Shown piece by piece: positions 6,718 through 14,056 of a stretch of 18,303 nucleotides of DNA. The notes below the pieces were generated by a model, which did not search any database, was not told the origin of the DNA, and saw only the letters and a list, made by a program, of their open reading frames with translations. The stretch's first letter is position 1. The number at the start of each line of letters is the position of its first letter. Location: NCBI GenBank assembly GCA_012800475.1, contig JAAZJF010000155.1:1-18303 (forward strand), given 5' to 3'. The translations under genes and the position numbers were made by a program. The DNA comes from Gammaproteobacteria bacterium (GTDB taxonomy: Bacteria > Pseudomonadota > Gammaproteobacteria > Pseudomonadales > Pseudomonadaceae).

Positions 6718-6918
6718 ATGCATATTCAGTTGAATGGTGAGACCTACGCACTTAGCGAAACGCTCAGTGTGGCAGGTTTAATTGAGCATCTGCAGTTAGC
6801 AGGGCGCCGCGTTGCCGTCGAGTTAAACTTCGAAATTGTGCCGCGCAATGTGTACGAAACCACATTTATTAAAGATGGTGATGCGGTTGAAATTGTGCAC
6901 GCAATTGGTGGTGGTTAG
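6718..6918 (+). CDS. thiS: Sulfur carrier protein ThiS
   Basis: A 66-residue ubiquitin-like protein that carries sulfur as a C-terminal thiocarboxylate for making the thiazole ring of thiamine. The tail ends in Gly-Gly-Gly, supplying the Gly-Gly end that ThiF-type enzymes adenylate. The body matches Pseudomonas ThiS (MxIQLNGE at the start, RVAVELNFEIVPR in the middle, DGDAVEIVHAIGGG at the end). It is followed after 40 bases by thiG, whose product uses the thiocarboxylate directly, so they form a two-gene unit. No thiF, thiH/thiO, thiE or thiC is in the window, so the rest of the pathway must be elsewhere. Confidence 0.95.
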   Translation: MHIQLNGETYALSETLSVAGLIEHLQLAGRRVAVELNFEIVPRNVYETTFIKDGDAVEIVHAIGGG

Positions 6919-6958
6919 TCTTGGCTGACCGTCTTTTACTGACCTAGAGAGGCTTTAA

Positions 6959-7753
6959 ATGAGCGTTATACGAACAGATCACCCCTTTACTCTTGCGGGT
7001 AAAACCTACTCATCACGCTTGTTAGTAGGTACCGGAAAGTACAAAGATTTAGAAGAAACAGGTTTAGCCATTGCAGCATCGGGTGCGCAAATTGTCACAG
7101 TTGCTGTGCGTCGCACCAATATTGGTCAGAATAAAGACGAGCCTAATTTATTAGATGTGATCAGTCCGGATGATTACACCATTTTGCCCAATACCGCCGG
7201 TTGCTACGATGCTGAATCGGCTATTCGTACCTGCCGCTTAGCGCGTGAGCTGTTGGGTGGGCGCAATTTGGTGAAGCTGGAAATTTTAGCCGATCAAAAA
7301 ACTTTATTCCCCAACGTAGTCGAAACCTTGCACGCTGCTAAAGTGCTGGTCGACGAAGGTTTTGACGTGATGGTCTACACCAGTGATGACCCGATTATCG
7401 CGCGCGAGCTCGAAGCGATTGGCTGCATTGCGGTGATGCCACTAGCGGGTTTAATTGGCACAGGTTTAGGTATTTGTAATCCTTACAACCTGCGTATTAT
7501 TCTGGAAGAAGCTAAGATTCCTGTTTTAGTGGATGCCGGTGTCGGCACAGCATCTGATGCCACGATCGCAATGGAAATGGGTTGCTCTGCGGTATTGATG
7601 AACAGCGCCATTGCTGATGCACAGCAACCGGTGTTAATGGCGCAAGCAATGCGTCATGCCATTGAAGCAGGGCGTTTGGCTTACTTAGCTGGGCGCATGC
7701 CGAAAAAACTCTATGCCAGTGCGTCTTCACCCCTTGAAGGCATTATTGGTTAA
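6959..7753 (+). CDS. thiG: Thiazole synthase ThiG
   Basis: ThiG joins deoxyxylulose 5-phosphate, dehydroglycine and ThiS-borne sulfur to form thiazole phosphate in the cytosol. The 264-residue product has the family's TIM-barrel signatures: SRLLVGTGKYKD (19-30), VAVRRTNIGQN (48-58), PNTAGCYDA (77-85), NLVKLEILAD with the Schiff-base lysine Lys106, DVMVYTSDDP, VMPLAGLIGTGLGI, and VDAGVGTASDA in the C-terminal phosphate-binding region. It is nearly identical by eye to Pseudomonas ThiG. The start ATG at 6959 has GAGAGG around 6946-6951. A terminator-like hairpin follows it, so trmB is probably expressed at least partly apart. Confidence 0.97.
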   Translation: MSVIRTDHPFTLAGKTYSSRLLVGTGKYKDLEETGLAIAASGAQIVTVAVRRTNIGQNKDEPNLLDVISPDDYTILPNTAGCYDAESAIRTCRLARELLGGRNLVKLEILADQKTLFPNVVETLHAAKVLVDEGFDVMVYTSDDPIIARELEAIGCIAVMPLAGLIGTGLGICNPYNLRIILEEAKIPVLVDAGVGTASDATIAMEMGCSAVLMNSAIADAQQPVLMAQAMRHAIEAGRLAYLAGRMPKKLYASASSPLEGIIG

Positions 7754-7768
7754 CTCGCCTCTTTTCAA

Positions 7769-7809
7769 CTCTGGCTGCCGTATTGATGTGCAGTCAGAGC
7801 CTTTCTTTA
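7769..7809 (+). terminator. Likely terminator between thiG and trmB
   Basis: CTCTGGCTGC (7769-7778) pairs with GCAGTCAGAG (7790-7799), ten pairs with one G-U, around an 11-base loop, followed by an interrupted T-rich stretch (7802-7808). The trmB start is only 13 bases further on, so leaky or regulated read-through is possible. Confidence 0.6.
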
Positions 7810-7821
7810 TATAGGATTCCC

Positions 7822-8535
7822 ATGACAGACGATCTGATCACAGGTGAAGCACTGCCTGTGCGCCGCCGTGAAATTAAAAGCTATGTGATGCGTGCTGGTC
7901 GTATGACTGACGGACAGCAGCGCGGTTTAGACGAGGGCTGGCCCAAGTTTGGTCTGTTGCTGGCGGATGGGCTGCAGGATTTTGATCAGGTCTTTGGACG
8001 CCAAGCGCCACGCACCTTAGAAATCGGTTTTGGTATGGGCCAATCCTTGCTAGAAATGGCTCAAGCGGCACCTGAGCAGGACTTTATTGGTATTGAGGTG
8101 CACCGCCCAGGTGTAGGGTCGTTACTCAATGGCTTGCTCACCGAGGGCGTTAGCAACGTACGCGTGTACAGTTGTGATGCCTTGGAAGTGCTGAAAAACT
8201 GTGTGGCGGACGCCAGTTTAGATCGCTTGATGTTGTTTTTCCCTGATCCTTGGCATAAAAGCCGCCACCATAAACGTCGTATTGTGCAGCCTGAGTTTGC
8301 TCAGTTGGTGCGCAGTAAGTTAAAGGTCGGTGGTGTGTTCCATTTGGCTACTGATTGGGAACAATACACTGAGCACATGCTGGAAGTGCTCAATGTCGCG
8401 CCTGGCTTTGTCAATCTGTCAGAGGATCAAACGGCAGTGGCCCGCCCAGCTGAGCGTCCTGTGACTAAGTTTGAGCGCCGTGGTGAGCGTTTAGGACACG
8501 GTGTGTGGGACTTGAAGTTTCAGCGAGTCGATTGA
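7822..8535 (+). CDS. trmB: tRNA (guanine-N7-)-methyltransferase TrmB
   Basis: Methylates G46 of the variable loop of several tRNAs using S-adenosylmethionine. The 237-residue product has the SAM-binding motif TLEIGFGMGQSLLEMA, an acidic strand end (GIEVHRPG), the TrmB signature FFPDPWHKSRHHKRRIVQPEF, the TDWEQYTEHML segment, and the C-terminal TKFERRGERLGHGVWDL, all in family order. The start is placed at ATG 7822, preceded by AGGA (7813-7816); an upstream in-frame ATG at 7783 lies inside the preceding hairpin. It is convergent with the DUF3392 gene. In Pseudomonas the same gene follows thiG. Confidence 0.96.
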   Translation: MTDDLITGEALPVRRREIKSYVMRAGRMTDGQQRGLDEGWPKFGLLLADGLQDFDQVFGRQAPRTLEIGFGMGQSLLEMAQAAPEQDFIGIEVHRPGVGSLLNGLLTEGVSNVRVYSCDALEVLKNCVADASLDRLMLFFPDPWHKSRHHKRRIVQPEFAQLVRSKLKVGGVFHLATDWEQYTEHMLEVLNVAPGFVNLSEDQTAVARPAERPVTKFERRGERLGHGVWDLKFQRVD

Positions 8536-8587
8536 TCGCTTATAGCTGTACGAGGTTAGCGCTGAGTGTGTGAGGTATGCGCTAGTC

Positions 8588-8614
8588 GAGCGTGCTGAGG
8601 CATGCAGCACGCTC
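8588..8614. repeat. Perfect 10-bp hairpin between trmB and the DUF3392 gene
   Basis: GAGCGTGCTG (8588-8597) and CAGCACGCTC (8605-8614) around a 7-base loop. It sits between convergent genes, so it may end or stabilise both transcripts, but neither strand has a T-run after it. Confidence 0.7.
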
Positions 8615-8653
8615 TATTCAGCCGCTATTGTTCTGCACAAATAGATCAGGGGC

Positions 8654-8977
8654 TTAGTTGCGGTCGGCGACCACACCAATCAAAACCAACATCATCAGCA
8701 GTATCGGTGCCAGCGTATAGTTATTGAGGTGCGCTAAAGCCCCAGTCAACATCGACGGCAGATAGATAATCGCTAGGCCGTAGCCTAAGATGCACACCAA
8801 GGCGAAAATCAGCGTGCGCAAGGCTACATTAAAACCTGCGATGGTGCCGCGCACCCAAGCATTGAGCGCTGGACCAAAAAGCACTAAGGCCGTGGCGACC
8901 AGAGCTAAAGCAATGTCGCTTAGATGCATGCGCGTCCACTTGGATGCTGTCAGGATTAAATCAACCAATAGATCCAT
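8654..8977 (-). CDS. DUF3392 membrane protein
   Basis: A 107-residue membrane protein that resembles the DUF3392 family of Pseudomonas and relatives; no function is known to me. Seen: about three to four hydrophobic stretches, with the recognisable segments SDIALALVATALVLFGPALNAW (near 20-41, shown here only as landmark residues LVLFGPALNAW), GYGLAIIYLP and LNNYTLAPILL. The ATG at 8977 is chosen because GGGAG is 5 bases upstream on this strand; a GTG at 8983 overlaps that site. It is the last gene of the minus-strand cluster, 24 bases after hemW. Confidence 0.78.
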   Translation of the reverse strand: MDLLVDLILTASKWTRMHLSDIALALVATALVLFGPALNAWVRGTIAGFNVALRTLIFALVCILGYGLAIIYLPSMLTGALAHLNNYTLAPILLMMLVLIGVVADRN

Positions 8978-9001
8978 AACCACTCCCTATGTGTTGGCGT
9001 G

Positions 9002-10201
9002 TTAGTGCGTTGATTCGAGAAAAATCTGCAATAAATCATTTAAAAAAAGTTGCCCTTGTGCGCTAGCGGCCAAACGTTGTGGGTCGGCACATAACAGGCC
9101 GCGCTGGCGTGCTTGCTCCAGGCCTTGCTGCAATGCGCTCAGCGGTAAACCCGTGCGCTCGCTAAACAAAGCAAGCTCAACACCATCGGTTAGGCGCAAG
9201 GCGTTCATCAAAAATTCAAAGGGTAAGTCATCAGCAGCTAAGGTATTGCTACCGGCGAGCAAAGGCTTATCTGGATTAAGGTAATCAGCAGGTTGGCGCG
9301 TTTTCCAAGTGCGTTGAATACGTCCGTTGGGCGAACTGACTTTGCCATGAGCACCGGCACCAATACCGATAAAATCACCAAATGACCAATAATTCACATT
9401 GTGCACCGCCACAGCATTCTGACGCGCGTAAGCTGAGACTTCGTATTGGTGGTAGCCGTGTTGTGCTAATAAAGCTTGTCCGGCTTCTTGGATATCCCAC
9501 AGCACATCATCTTCGGGCAGCACTGGCGGCTTGCTCCAAAATACTGTGTTGGGCTCCATAGTGAGCTGGTACCAGGATAAATGTGTCGGGGCTAAATCAA
9601 TCGCGGTCTGTAAGTCAGCCAGTGCCTGCTCAGGCGATTGATCAGGTAAACCATGCATTAAATCGAGATTGAAATTAGCAAAACCAGCCTGACGCGCCAT
9701 AGTGATGGCGGCGATGGCTTCATTGCCTGAGTGCACCCGCCCTAAAGCCTGTAGCTTGGCATCGGCAAAACTTTGAATGCCAATGGATAGGCGATTAATC
9801 CCTAAGGCGCGGTAGGCGGCAAACTTCTCTTGCTCAAAGGTGCCTGGATTGGCTTCGAGGGTGATCTCAATCTCTGGACTAAAAGGAATGCGCTGTTCAA
9901 TGCCGACTAATAACTGTTGCAGTGCTTGTGCAGAAAACAAGCTGGGTGTACCGCCACCAAAGAAAATGGAGGTCAGTGGCCGATCATGCACATGGATTAA
10001 GTCAGCATCCAGATCAGCCAATACTGCAGCTACATAAGCCGCTTCAGGGAGCTCTGGCGTGGCCGCGTGTGAATTGAAATCACAATAGGGGCATTTGCGG
10101 ATGCACCATGGAATATGCACATATAAAGACAAAGGCGGCAGGGTGAAACCGTGCTCCAAGGCATGTTGGGTTGCGGTATCTGAGGCAATCAAAGTCGTCA
10201 T
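9002..10201 (-). CDS. hemW: Radical SAM haem chaperone HemW
   Basis: A radical-SAM protein formerly annotated as oxygen-independent coproporphyrinogen oxidase-like; family members of the HemW type bind haem and deliver it to respiratory proteins. The 399-residue product has the 4Fe-4S motif CIRKCPYC (Cys33, Cys37, Cys40) just after YVHIPW, then FFGGGTPS, EANPG, RLSIGIQSF, LDLMHGLP, and the C-terminal domain LPFEFLMNALRL. HemW, unlike true HemN, lacks the extra upstream cysteine and C-terminal length, consistent with this product. It starts inside the rdgB stop (a 4-base ATGA overlap), showing co-translation. The rdgB-hemW pair is widely conserved in Gammaproteobacteria. Confidence 0.93.
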   Translation of the reverse strand: MTTLIASDTATQHALEHGFTLPPLSLYVHIPWCIRKCPYCDFNSHAATPELPEAAYVAAVLADLDADLIHVHDRPLTSIFFGGGTPSLFSAQALQQLLVGIEQRIPFSPEIEITLEANPGTFEQEKFAAYRALGINRLSIGIQSFADAKLQALGRVHSGNEAIAAITMARQAGFANFNLDLMHGLPDQSPEQALADLQTAIDLAPTHLSWYQLTMEPNTVFWSKPPVLPEDDVLWDIQEAGQALLAQHGYHQYEVSAYARQNAVAVHNVNYWSFGDFIGIGAGAHGKVSSPNGRIQRTWKTRQPADYLNPDKPLLAGSNTLAADDLPFEFLMNALRLTDGVELALFSERTGLPLSALQQGLEQARQRGLLCADPQRLAASAQGQLFLNDLLQIFLESTH

Positions 10202-10779
10202 GCTAAGTGATGCTGCAACTGTTGCATGGCGAGAGCACGGTGACTGATTTGATTTTTAAGTGTGTTGGGCAATTGAGCGCTACTGCAGTGGTGTTGCTCA
10301 ACGTAAAACACTGGATCATAACCAAAACCGTTTTCACCTTGAGGGGCATGTAAAATGCGACCCTGCCAACGGCCTTCACAAATAATGGGCAGAGGGTCAT
10401 CGGCATGCTGCAATAACGCCAGCACGCAAATAAACTGCGCACCACGCAACTCATCTGGCACGCCCTGTAGGGCAGCCAGTAGTTTAGTGTTATTACCTGC
10501 GTCGCCACCTGTGGGGCTGTAACGCGCCGAGTAAATACCCGGCGCGCCCTTTAAGTAATCTACAGTTAAGCCTGAATCATCCGCCAGCGCGGGTAGACCT
10601 GAAATACGGCAGGCATTGCGTGCTTTGAGCAACGCATTTTCAATAAAGGTTAAGCCCGTTTCTTCGGGTTCAACTTCGCTGAATTCACTGATTGAGCGCA
10701 CGATGATGCTATCGCCCAATAAGGCCTGCAGTTCACGTAATTTGCCTGCGTTATGGCTGGCTAAAACGATTTCTTTCAT
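10198..10779 (-). CDS. rdgB: dITP/XTP pyrophosphatase RdgB
   Basis: Hydrolyses non-canonical purine nucleoside triphosphates (dITP, XTP) to monophosphates, preventing their entry into DNA and RNA. The 193-residue product shows the HAM1-like motifs in order: VLASHNAGKLREL (5-17), ETGLTFIENALLKA (40-53), ALADDSGL with the catalytic aspartate pair (64-71), GFGYDPVF, and KNQISHRALAM near the end. Length is typical. It overlaps its neighbours on both sides by 4 bases (start within the DUF4426 stop, stop within the hemW start), so it is embedded in one operon. Confidence 0.96.
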   Translation of the reverse strand: MKEIVLASHNAGKLRELQALLGDSIIVRSISEFSEVEPEETGLTFIENALLKARNACRISGLPALADDSGLTVDYLKGAPGIYSARYSPTGGDAGNNTKLLAALQGVPDELRGAQFICVLALLQHADDPLPIICEGRWQGRILHAPQGENGFGYDPVFYVEQHHCSSAQLPNTLKNQISHRALAMQQLQHHLA

Positions 10780-11201
10780 AGGTCGGGAAACACTTCTTGG
10801 TTGAATTTAAGCACATGCATCTTGCCCTCAGCGTCCGTTAGCTGCAGATCAAAGCGCAGCATTTCTTGGCCGGTAATCGCAAATTGCGCGAGGTAATACA
10901 CAGCTTTGCCTTCATCGATTTCTTTAAAGTTGAGAGTTTGATTTTGGCCTAAAAGGTTTTTAAAGCTGCCAGTGACAGCACCTTTTTGACCTTGAGCGCC
11001 TTTAACCATAGAGACATTGAGTACCGCCTGATTTTTACTGCGAGTGAGGCCCACTGCACGTGCAGTGTCAGGTTGTAAGACTGTCGAGCTAAAAATATTG
11101 TAATGCACATCCAGCGCACCATAACTTTTTTTGCGCTCAACATCAGCGTACGCAACACAAGTCATCAGCAAACTTAAACTTAAAGCCAATAAGTAACGCA
11201 T
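10776..11201 (-). CDS. DUF4426 secreted protein
   Basis: A 141-residue exported protein resembling the DUF4426 family found between metW and rdgB in Pseudomonas; its function is unknown. A signal peptide is clear (MRYLLALSLSLLMTCVAYA, likely cut before DVERK), with no lipobox, so a soluble periplasmic protein is expected. The mature part has the family-like pattern YGALDVHYNIFSSTVLQPD, followed by RSKNQAVLNVS, and is predicted mostly beta by its alternating residues. The ATG at 11201 is chosen over a GTG at 11210 because AAAGGAG lies 8 bases before it; that site uses the last codons of metW. Confidence 0.82.
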   Translation of the reverse strand: MRYLLALSLSLLMTCVAYADVERKKSYGALDVHYNIFSSTVLQPDTARAVGLTRSKNQAVLNVSMVKGAQGQKGAVTGSFKNLLGQNQTLNFKEIDEGKAVYYLAQFAITGQEMLRFDLQLTDAEGKMHVLKFNQEVFPDL

Positions 11202-11206
11202 AGCAA

Positions 11207-11821
11207 TCACTCCTTTATTGAACGGGCATTAGCGCCAGTGACACGGTAAATACCAATTTCTCCGAGTAGGTTAGGCCATATTCTATTGCCAAAGTTGTGC
11301 CGGTGGTCGCGATCAACCGCTAAACGGTCCAAGACCGTCATCTGCATATCACGGCATAAGGTCTCAAAATCAGCAAAGGTACAAAAGTGAATATTAGGTG
11401 TGTTGTACCATGTGTAAGGTAAAAAGTCCGAGACTGGCATACGGCCTTTATGGGCTAAATACCAACGGCAGCGCCAATGAGCAAAGTTAGGAAAGGTGAT
11501 AATACAGGTGCGGCCCACACGTAACATTTCTTGCAAAATTTTGTCAGGGTAGTGCACCACCTGCAGAGCTTGTGTCATGACCACCACATCAAAACTGTTA
11601 TCGGCAAAGTTACCCAAACCAAAGTCAAGGTTTTGCTCGATGACATTGACGCCTTTATCGATACAGGCGGCAATATTATCGGGGTCAATTTCCAGACCGT
11701 AGCCCGTGACATTTCTATGCTCTTGCAACCAGCTCAGCAGCTCACCGTTACCACAGCCCAAATCCAATACGCGACTGTCGGCTGGAATCCATTGTTGAAT
11801 AATTTCTAAATCTGCTCTCAT
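11207..11821 (-). CDS. metW: Methionine biosynthesis protein MetW
   Basis: MetW is a SAM-methyltransferase-fold protein that works with MetX; genetic and biochemical reports link it to homoserine acylation activity, though its exact step is less clear. The 204-residue product has the nucleotide-binding motif SRVLDLGCGNGELL, the acidic strand end GYGLEIDPDN, DVVVMTQALQVVH, the characteristic ITFPNFAHWRCRWYL, and SDFLPYTWYNTPNIHFCT, all in the order of Pseudomonas MetW. I use the ATG at 11821 (MRADLEIIQQWIP), 7 bases after the metX stop with GAGG before it; an upstream start would add five residues overlapping metX. Its 3' end supplies the ribosome site of the DUF4426 gene. Confidence 0.94.
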   Translation of the reverse strand: MRADLEIIQQWIPADSRVLDLGCGNGELLSWLQEHRNVTGYGLEIDPDNIAACIDKGVNVIEQNLDFGLGNFADNSFDVVVMTQALQVVHYPDKILQEMLRVGRTCIITFPNFAHWRCRWYLAHKGRMPVSDFLPYTWYNTPNIHFCTFADFETLCRDMQMTVLDRLAVDRDHRHNFGNRIWPNLLGEIGIYRVTGANARSIKE

Positions 11822-11828
11822 AAGTGCC

Positions 11829-12968
11829 TCACACACTAATACGGTTCATATAACCGCCAAAGGCTTGTAGGTAACGCGCAATGGGCATTAAAAACGCATC
11901 GTGCCCTTGCGGGGCATCAATATCTAAATACGAGACGTTTTTCTTGGCATCCATCAATGCATCAACAATTTCTTTAGAGCGTGCTGGGGAAAAGCGCCAG
12001 TCGGTGGTGAAAGAAATCAGATAAAAATTAGCTTGCGCATGCGCAAAAGTAGCGGATAAATCACCGCCATGTTGGGCTGCAGGATCAAAGTAATCCAACG
12101 CTTTAGTCATCAGTAAATAGGTGTTGGCGTCAAAGCTATTGGAGAATTGCTCGCCTTGATAACGCAAATAACTTTCCACCTGAAACTCAACATTATGGAA
12201 GTCGTAGTTTAAGCGGTCGGTTTTTAGCTCACGGCCAAATTTTTCGCCCATCGAATCATCAGATAGATAGGTGATATGGCCCACCATGCGTGCCAGCATT
12301 AAACCGCGCTTAGGGATTTTGCCTTCGGCGGAGAAATTGCCAGCATGGAAGTCTGGGTCGGTCAAAATGGCTTGCCGTGCGACTTCGTTAAAGGCAATGT
12401 TTTGTGCCGACAAGCGGGGCGCTGCAGCAATCGAGATGCAGTTGCGAATGCGCTCAGGGTAACTGATGGTCCATTGCAAGGCTTGCATGCCGCCTAAGCT
12501 GCCACCGACCACGGCAGCCCACTGCTGGATACCTAATTGGTCGGCCAAACGGGCTTGGCTGTGCACCCAGTCTTCGACTGTGACCACAGGGAAATCCGCA
12601 CCATAAACGCGGCCTGTTTTAGGGTTGAGGGTGTTAGGCCCGGTTGAGCCGTGACAGCCGCCCAAATTATTGGGCGACACGACAAAAAACTTATTGGTAT
12701 CAATGGGTTTGCCCGGACCAATGCAAGTGTCCCACCAGCCTGGTTTACGATCATCAGGGTGATGGTAGCCCGCCGCATGATGGGTGCCTGACAGTGCATG
12801 GCAGATCAATACAGCATTGCTGGCGCTGGCATTGAGCTGGCCATAGGTTTCATAGGTCAGAGAATACTCATCCAATGTGCGGCCACAAGCCAATTGCAGC
12901 GGCTCATTAAAGTAAGCCACTTGAGGGGTCACTAAACCGACAGAATCTGTAGGGAAAACGGAAGACAC
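11829..12968 (-). CDS. metX: Homoserine O-acyltransferase MetX
   Basis: An alpha/beta-hydrolase-fold enzyme that activates homoserine for methionine synthesis. The 379-residue product carries the nucleophile elbow GGSLGGMQ (Ser157), the acid in FTTDWRFSP (Asp323), the base in PQGHDAFLMP (His356), the oxyanion region NNLGGCHGS, and YFNEPL near the start. Family names suggest acetyl-CoA, but Pseudomonas MetX enzymes are reported to use succinyl-CoA (MetXS); the acyl donor here is inferred from that relationship. The start is GTG 12968 (VSSVFPTDSVGLV, matching Pseudomonas MetX) with GGAG nine bases upstream, not the TTG at 12983, which overlaps that site. Preceded by a 177-base gap, it may have its own promoter within the larger cluster; metW follows after 7 bases. 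Confidence 0.95.
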   Translation of the reverse strand: MSSVFPTDSVGLVTPQVAYFNEPLQLACGRTLDEYSLTYETYGQLNASASNAVLICHALSGTHHAAGYHHPDDRKPGWWDTCIGPGKPIDTNKFFVVSPNNLGGCHGSTGPNTLNPKTGRVYGADFPVVTVEDWVHSQARLADQLGIQQWAAVVGGSLGGMQALQWTISYPERIRNCISIAAAPRLSAQNIAFNEVARQAILTDPDFHAGNFSAEGKIPKRGLMLARMVGHITYLSDDSMGEKFGRELKTDRLNYDFHNVEFQVESYLRYQGEQFSNSFDANTYLLMTKALDYFDPAAQHGGDLSATFAHAQANFYLISFTTDWRFSPARSKEIVDALMDAKKNVSYLDIDAPQGHDAFLMPIARYLQAFGGYMNRISV

Positions 12969-12995
12969 GGCAACTTTCTCCAAAGTAAGAGACGC

Positions 12996-13024
12996 AGTCT
13001 AAAGAGCCTAGCCAGTGGCGGCAA
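12996..13024 (-). promoter_or_regulatory. Weak candidate promoter before metX
   Basis: On the minus strand TTGCCG (13019-13024), a 17-base spacer and TAGACT (12996-13001) match the sigma-70 boxes at 4 of 6 positions each. It lies in the only long gap of the minus-strand cluster. Weak by sequence alone. Confidence 0.25.
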
Positions 13025-13145
13025 GTCATATACGCATTGCGTTAGTTGTAGCTGCTCCGTGTCTTACTGAGCGTCTAACGCACGCATTATGAGCGGTGAC
13101 CTTGGCTAAAAGCTCATTGGCTTACATCTATAATACGCTGAGTTT

Positions 13146-13445
13146 TTAGTGTGCTAAATGTGCAAACTCAGGGGTATCGGGAAACTGATTCGGTGCAGTA
13201 ATACGTACACGTTTTTGACGGGATAATTCGCCACTTTCAATCTGTACTGCATGCTTAGGTACAGCAAAAGCTTTACTTAAAAAAACAATCAGCTGTGTAT
13301 TGGCTTTACCGTCGACAGGTGGTGCATTGAGGCGGATTTTAATACGCTCACCATGCACTCCTGCAAATTCACTGCGTTTTGCGCCAGGCTGCAGGTGACA
13401 CCACAGCATCAGGTCAGCACCGTCCCAGCGCGTATATGGGGTCAT
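13146..13445 (-). CDS. yggU: DUF167 family protein YggU
   Basis: A 99-residue protein of the DUF167 (YggU) family, whose members have a known small alpha/beta fold but no settled function. Family marks seen: LMLWCHLQPGAKRSEFAGVHG (N-terminal strand and PGAK turn at 20-23), RIKIRLNAPPVDGKAN (34-49), and the C-terminal SGELSRQKRVRI. It starts inside the stop of yggT (ATGA overlap), the order also seen in Pseudomonas and E. coli, suggesting that the two act together or at least are made together. A CxC or enzyme-like active site is not evident. Confidence 0.9.
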   Translation of the reverse strand: MTPYTRWDGADLMLWCHLQPGAKRSEFAGVHGERIKIRLNAPPVDGKANTQLIVFLSKAFAVPKHAVQIESGELSRQKRVRITAPNQFPDTPEFAHLAH

Positions 13446-14047
13446 AGAAATGGGCTGACCATAGCACGAATAGGGCCGACCAAACCGGTACTGACGGCCA
13501 GGCTACCCAAGACAAAGCGCTCGATAAGATTGATCGCAATAAAAGCAAAAATAGGTGAAATATCAATCCCGCCTAAATCAGGCAGCACCTTACGGATTTG
13601 TGCCAATAACGGCTCGCAAATTTGATAGGTCAATTGTGCTCCAGGGTTGCTGCTGCCCGGTGCGACCCAAGATAAAATCACGCTGATGATCAAGGCGTAA
13701 AAGAAGATCTTTAAAAATAAGCTGGCCACACTGATAAAAGTCCAAGCCAAGACATTAGGCAGTATCTGTACAACCGAGACGCCCGCTAAGGATAATACGA
13801 CCGCAATTAATACAAACTGCAGTAGCAGCACCAAGACCAACCCAGCTAAGTCAATCCCAGCAACACTCGGAATGATACGGCGCAAGGGTGCTAATAACGG
13901 TTGAGTGGCTTTGACCGTAAACTGACACAGTGGATTATAAAAATCAGCACGCACCATTTGTGCAATAAAGCGCAGCAGCGCCACCATAAGATAGAGTTGG
14001 CCCAGAGTTTGTAAAATATAAATTAACGCTTCAGTAAGTCCTGACAT
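13442..14047 (-). CDS. yggT: YggT family membrane protein
   Basis: A 201-residue inner-membrane protein made of two YggT repeats (residues about 1-90 and 100-200). Each repeat has two membrane helices and a similar motif: FYNPLCQFTVKATQPLLAPLRRIIPS in the first, and a second copy with QICEPLLAQIRKVLPDLGGID (landmarks LLAQIRKVLP and LLAPLRRIIP). Function is not well defined; relatives have been linked to osmotic tolerance and, in other bacteria, to cell-division or membrane-complex assembly. It lies 9 bases after proC and overlaps yggU by 4 bases, giving the conserved set proC-yggT-yggU. Confidence 0.92.
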   Translation of the reverse strand: MSGLTEALIYILQTLGQLYLMVALLRFIAQMVRADFYNPLCQFTVKATQPLLAPLRRIIPSVAGIDLAGLVLVLLLQFVLIAVVLSLAGVSVVQILPNVLAWTFISVASLFLKIFFYALIISVILSWVAPGSSNPGAQLTYQICEPLLAQIRKVLPDLGGIDISPIFAFIAINLIERFVLGSLAVSTGLVGPIRAMVSPFL

Positions 14048-14056
14048 GCTGTCCTC

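Noticed and set aside
10203..10508. Alternative-frame open reading frame inside rdgB (101 codons, minus strand).
   Set aside because: rdgB has all its family motifs in the other frame; this is a shadow.
12969..13145. SAM or SAH riboswitch upstream of metX.
   Set aside because: I could not recognise a conserved riboswitch core by reading; only an 8-bp inverted repeat is visible. Recorded as a finding, not as a riboswitch.
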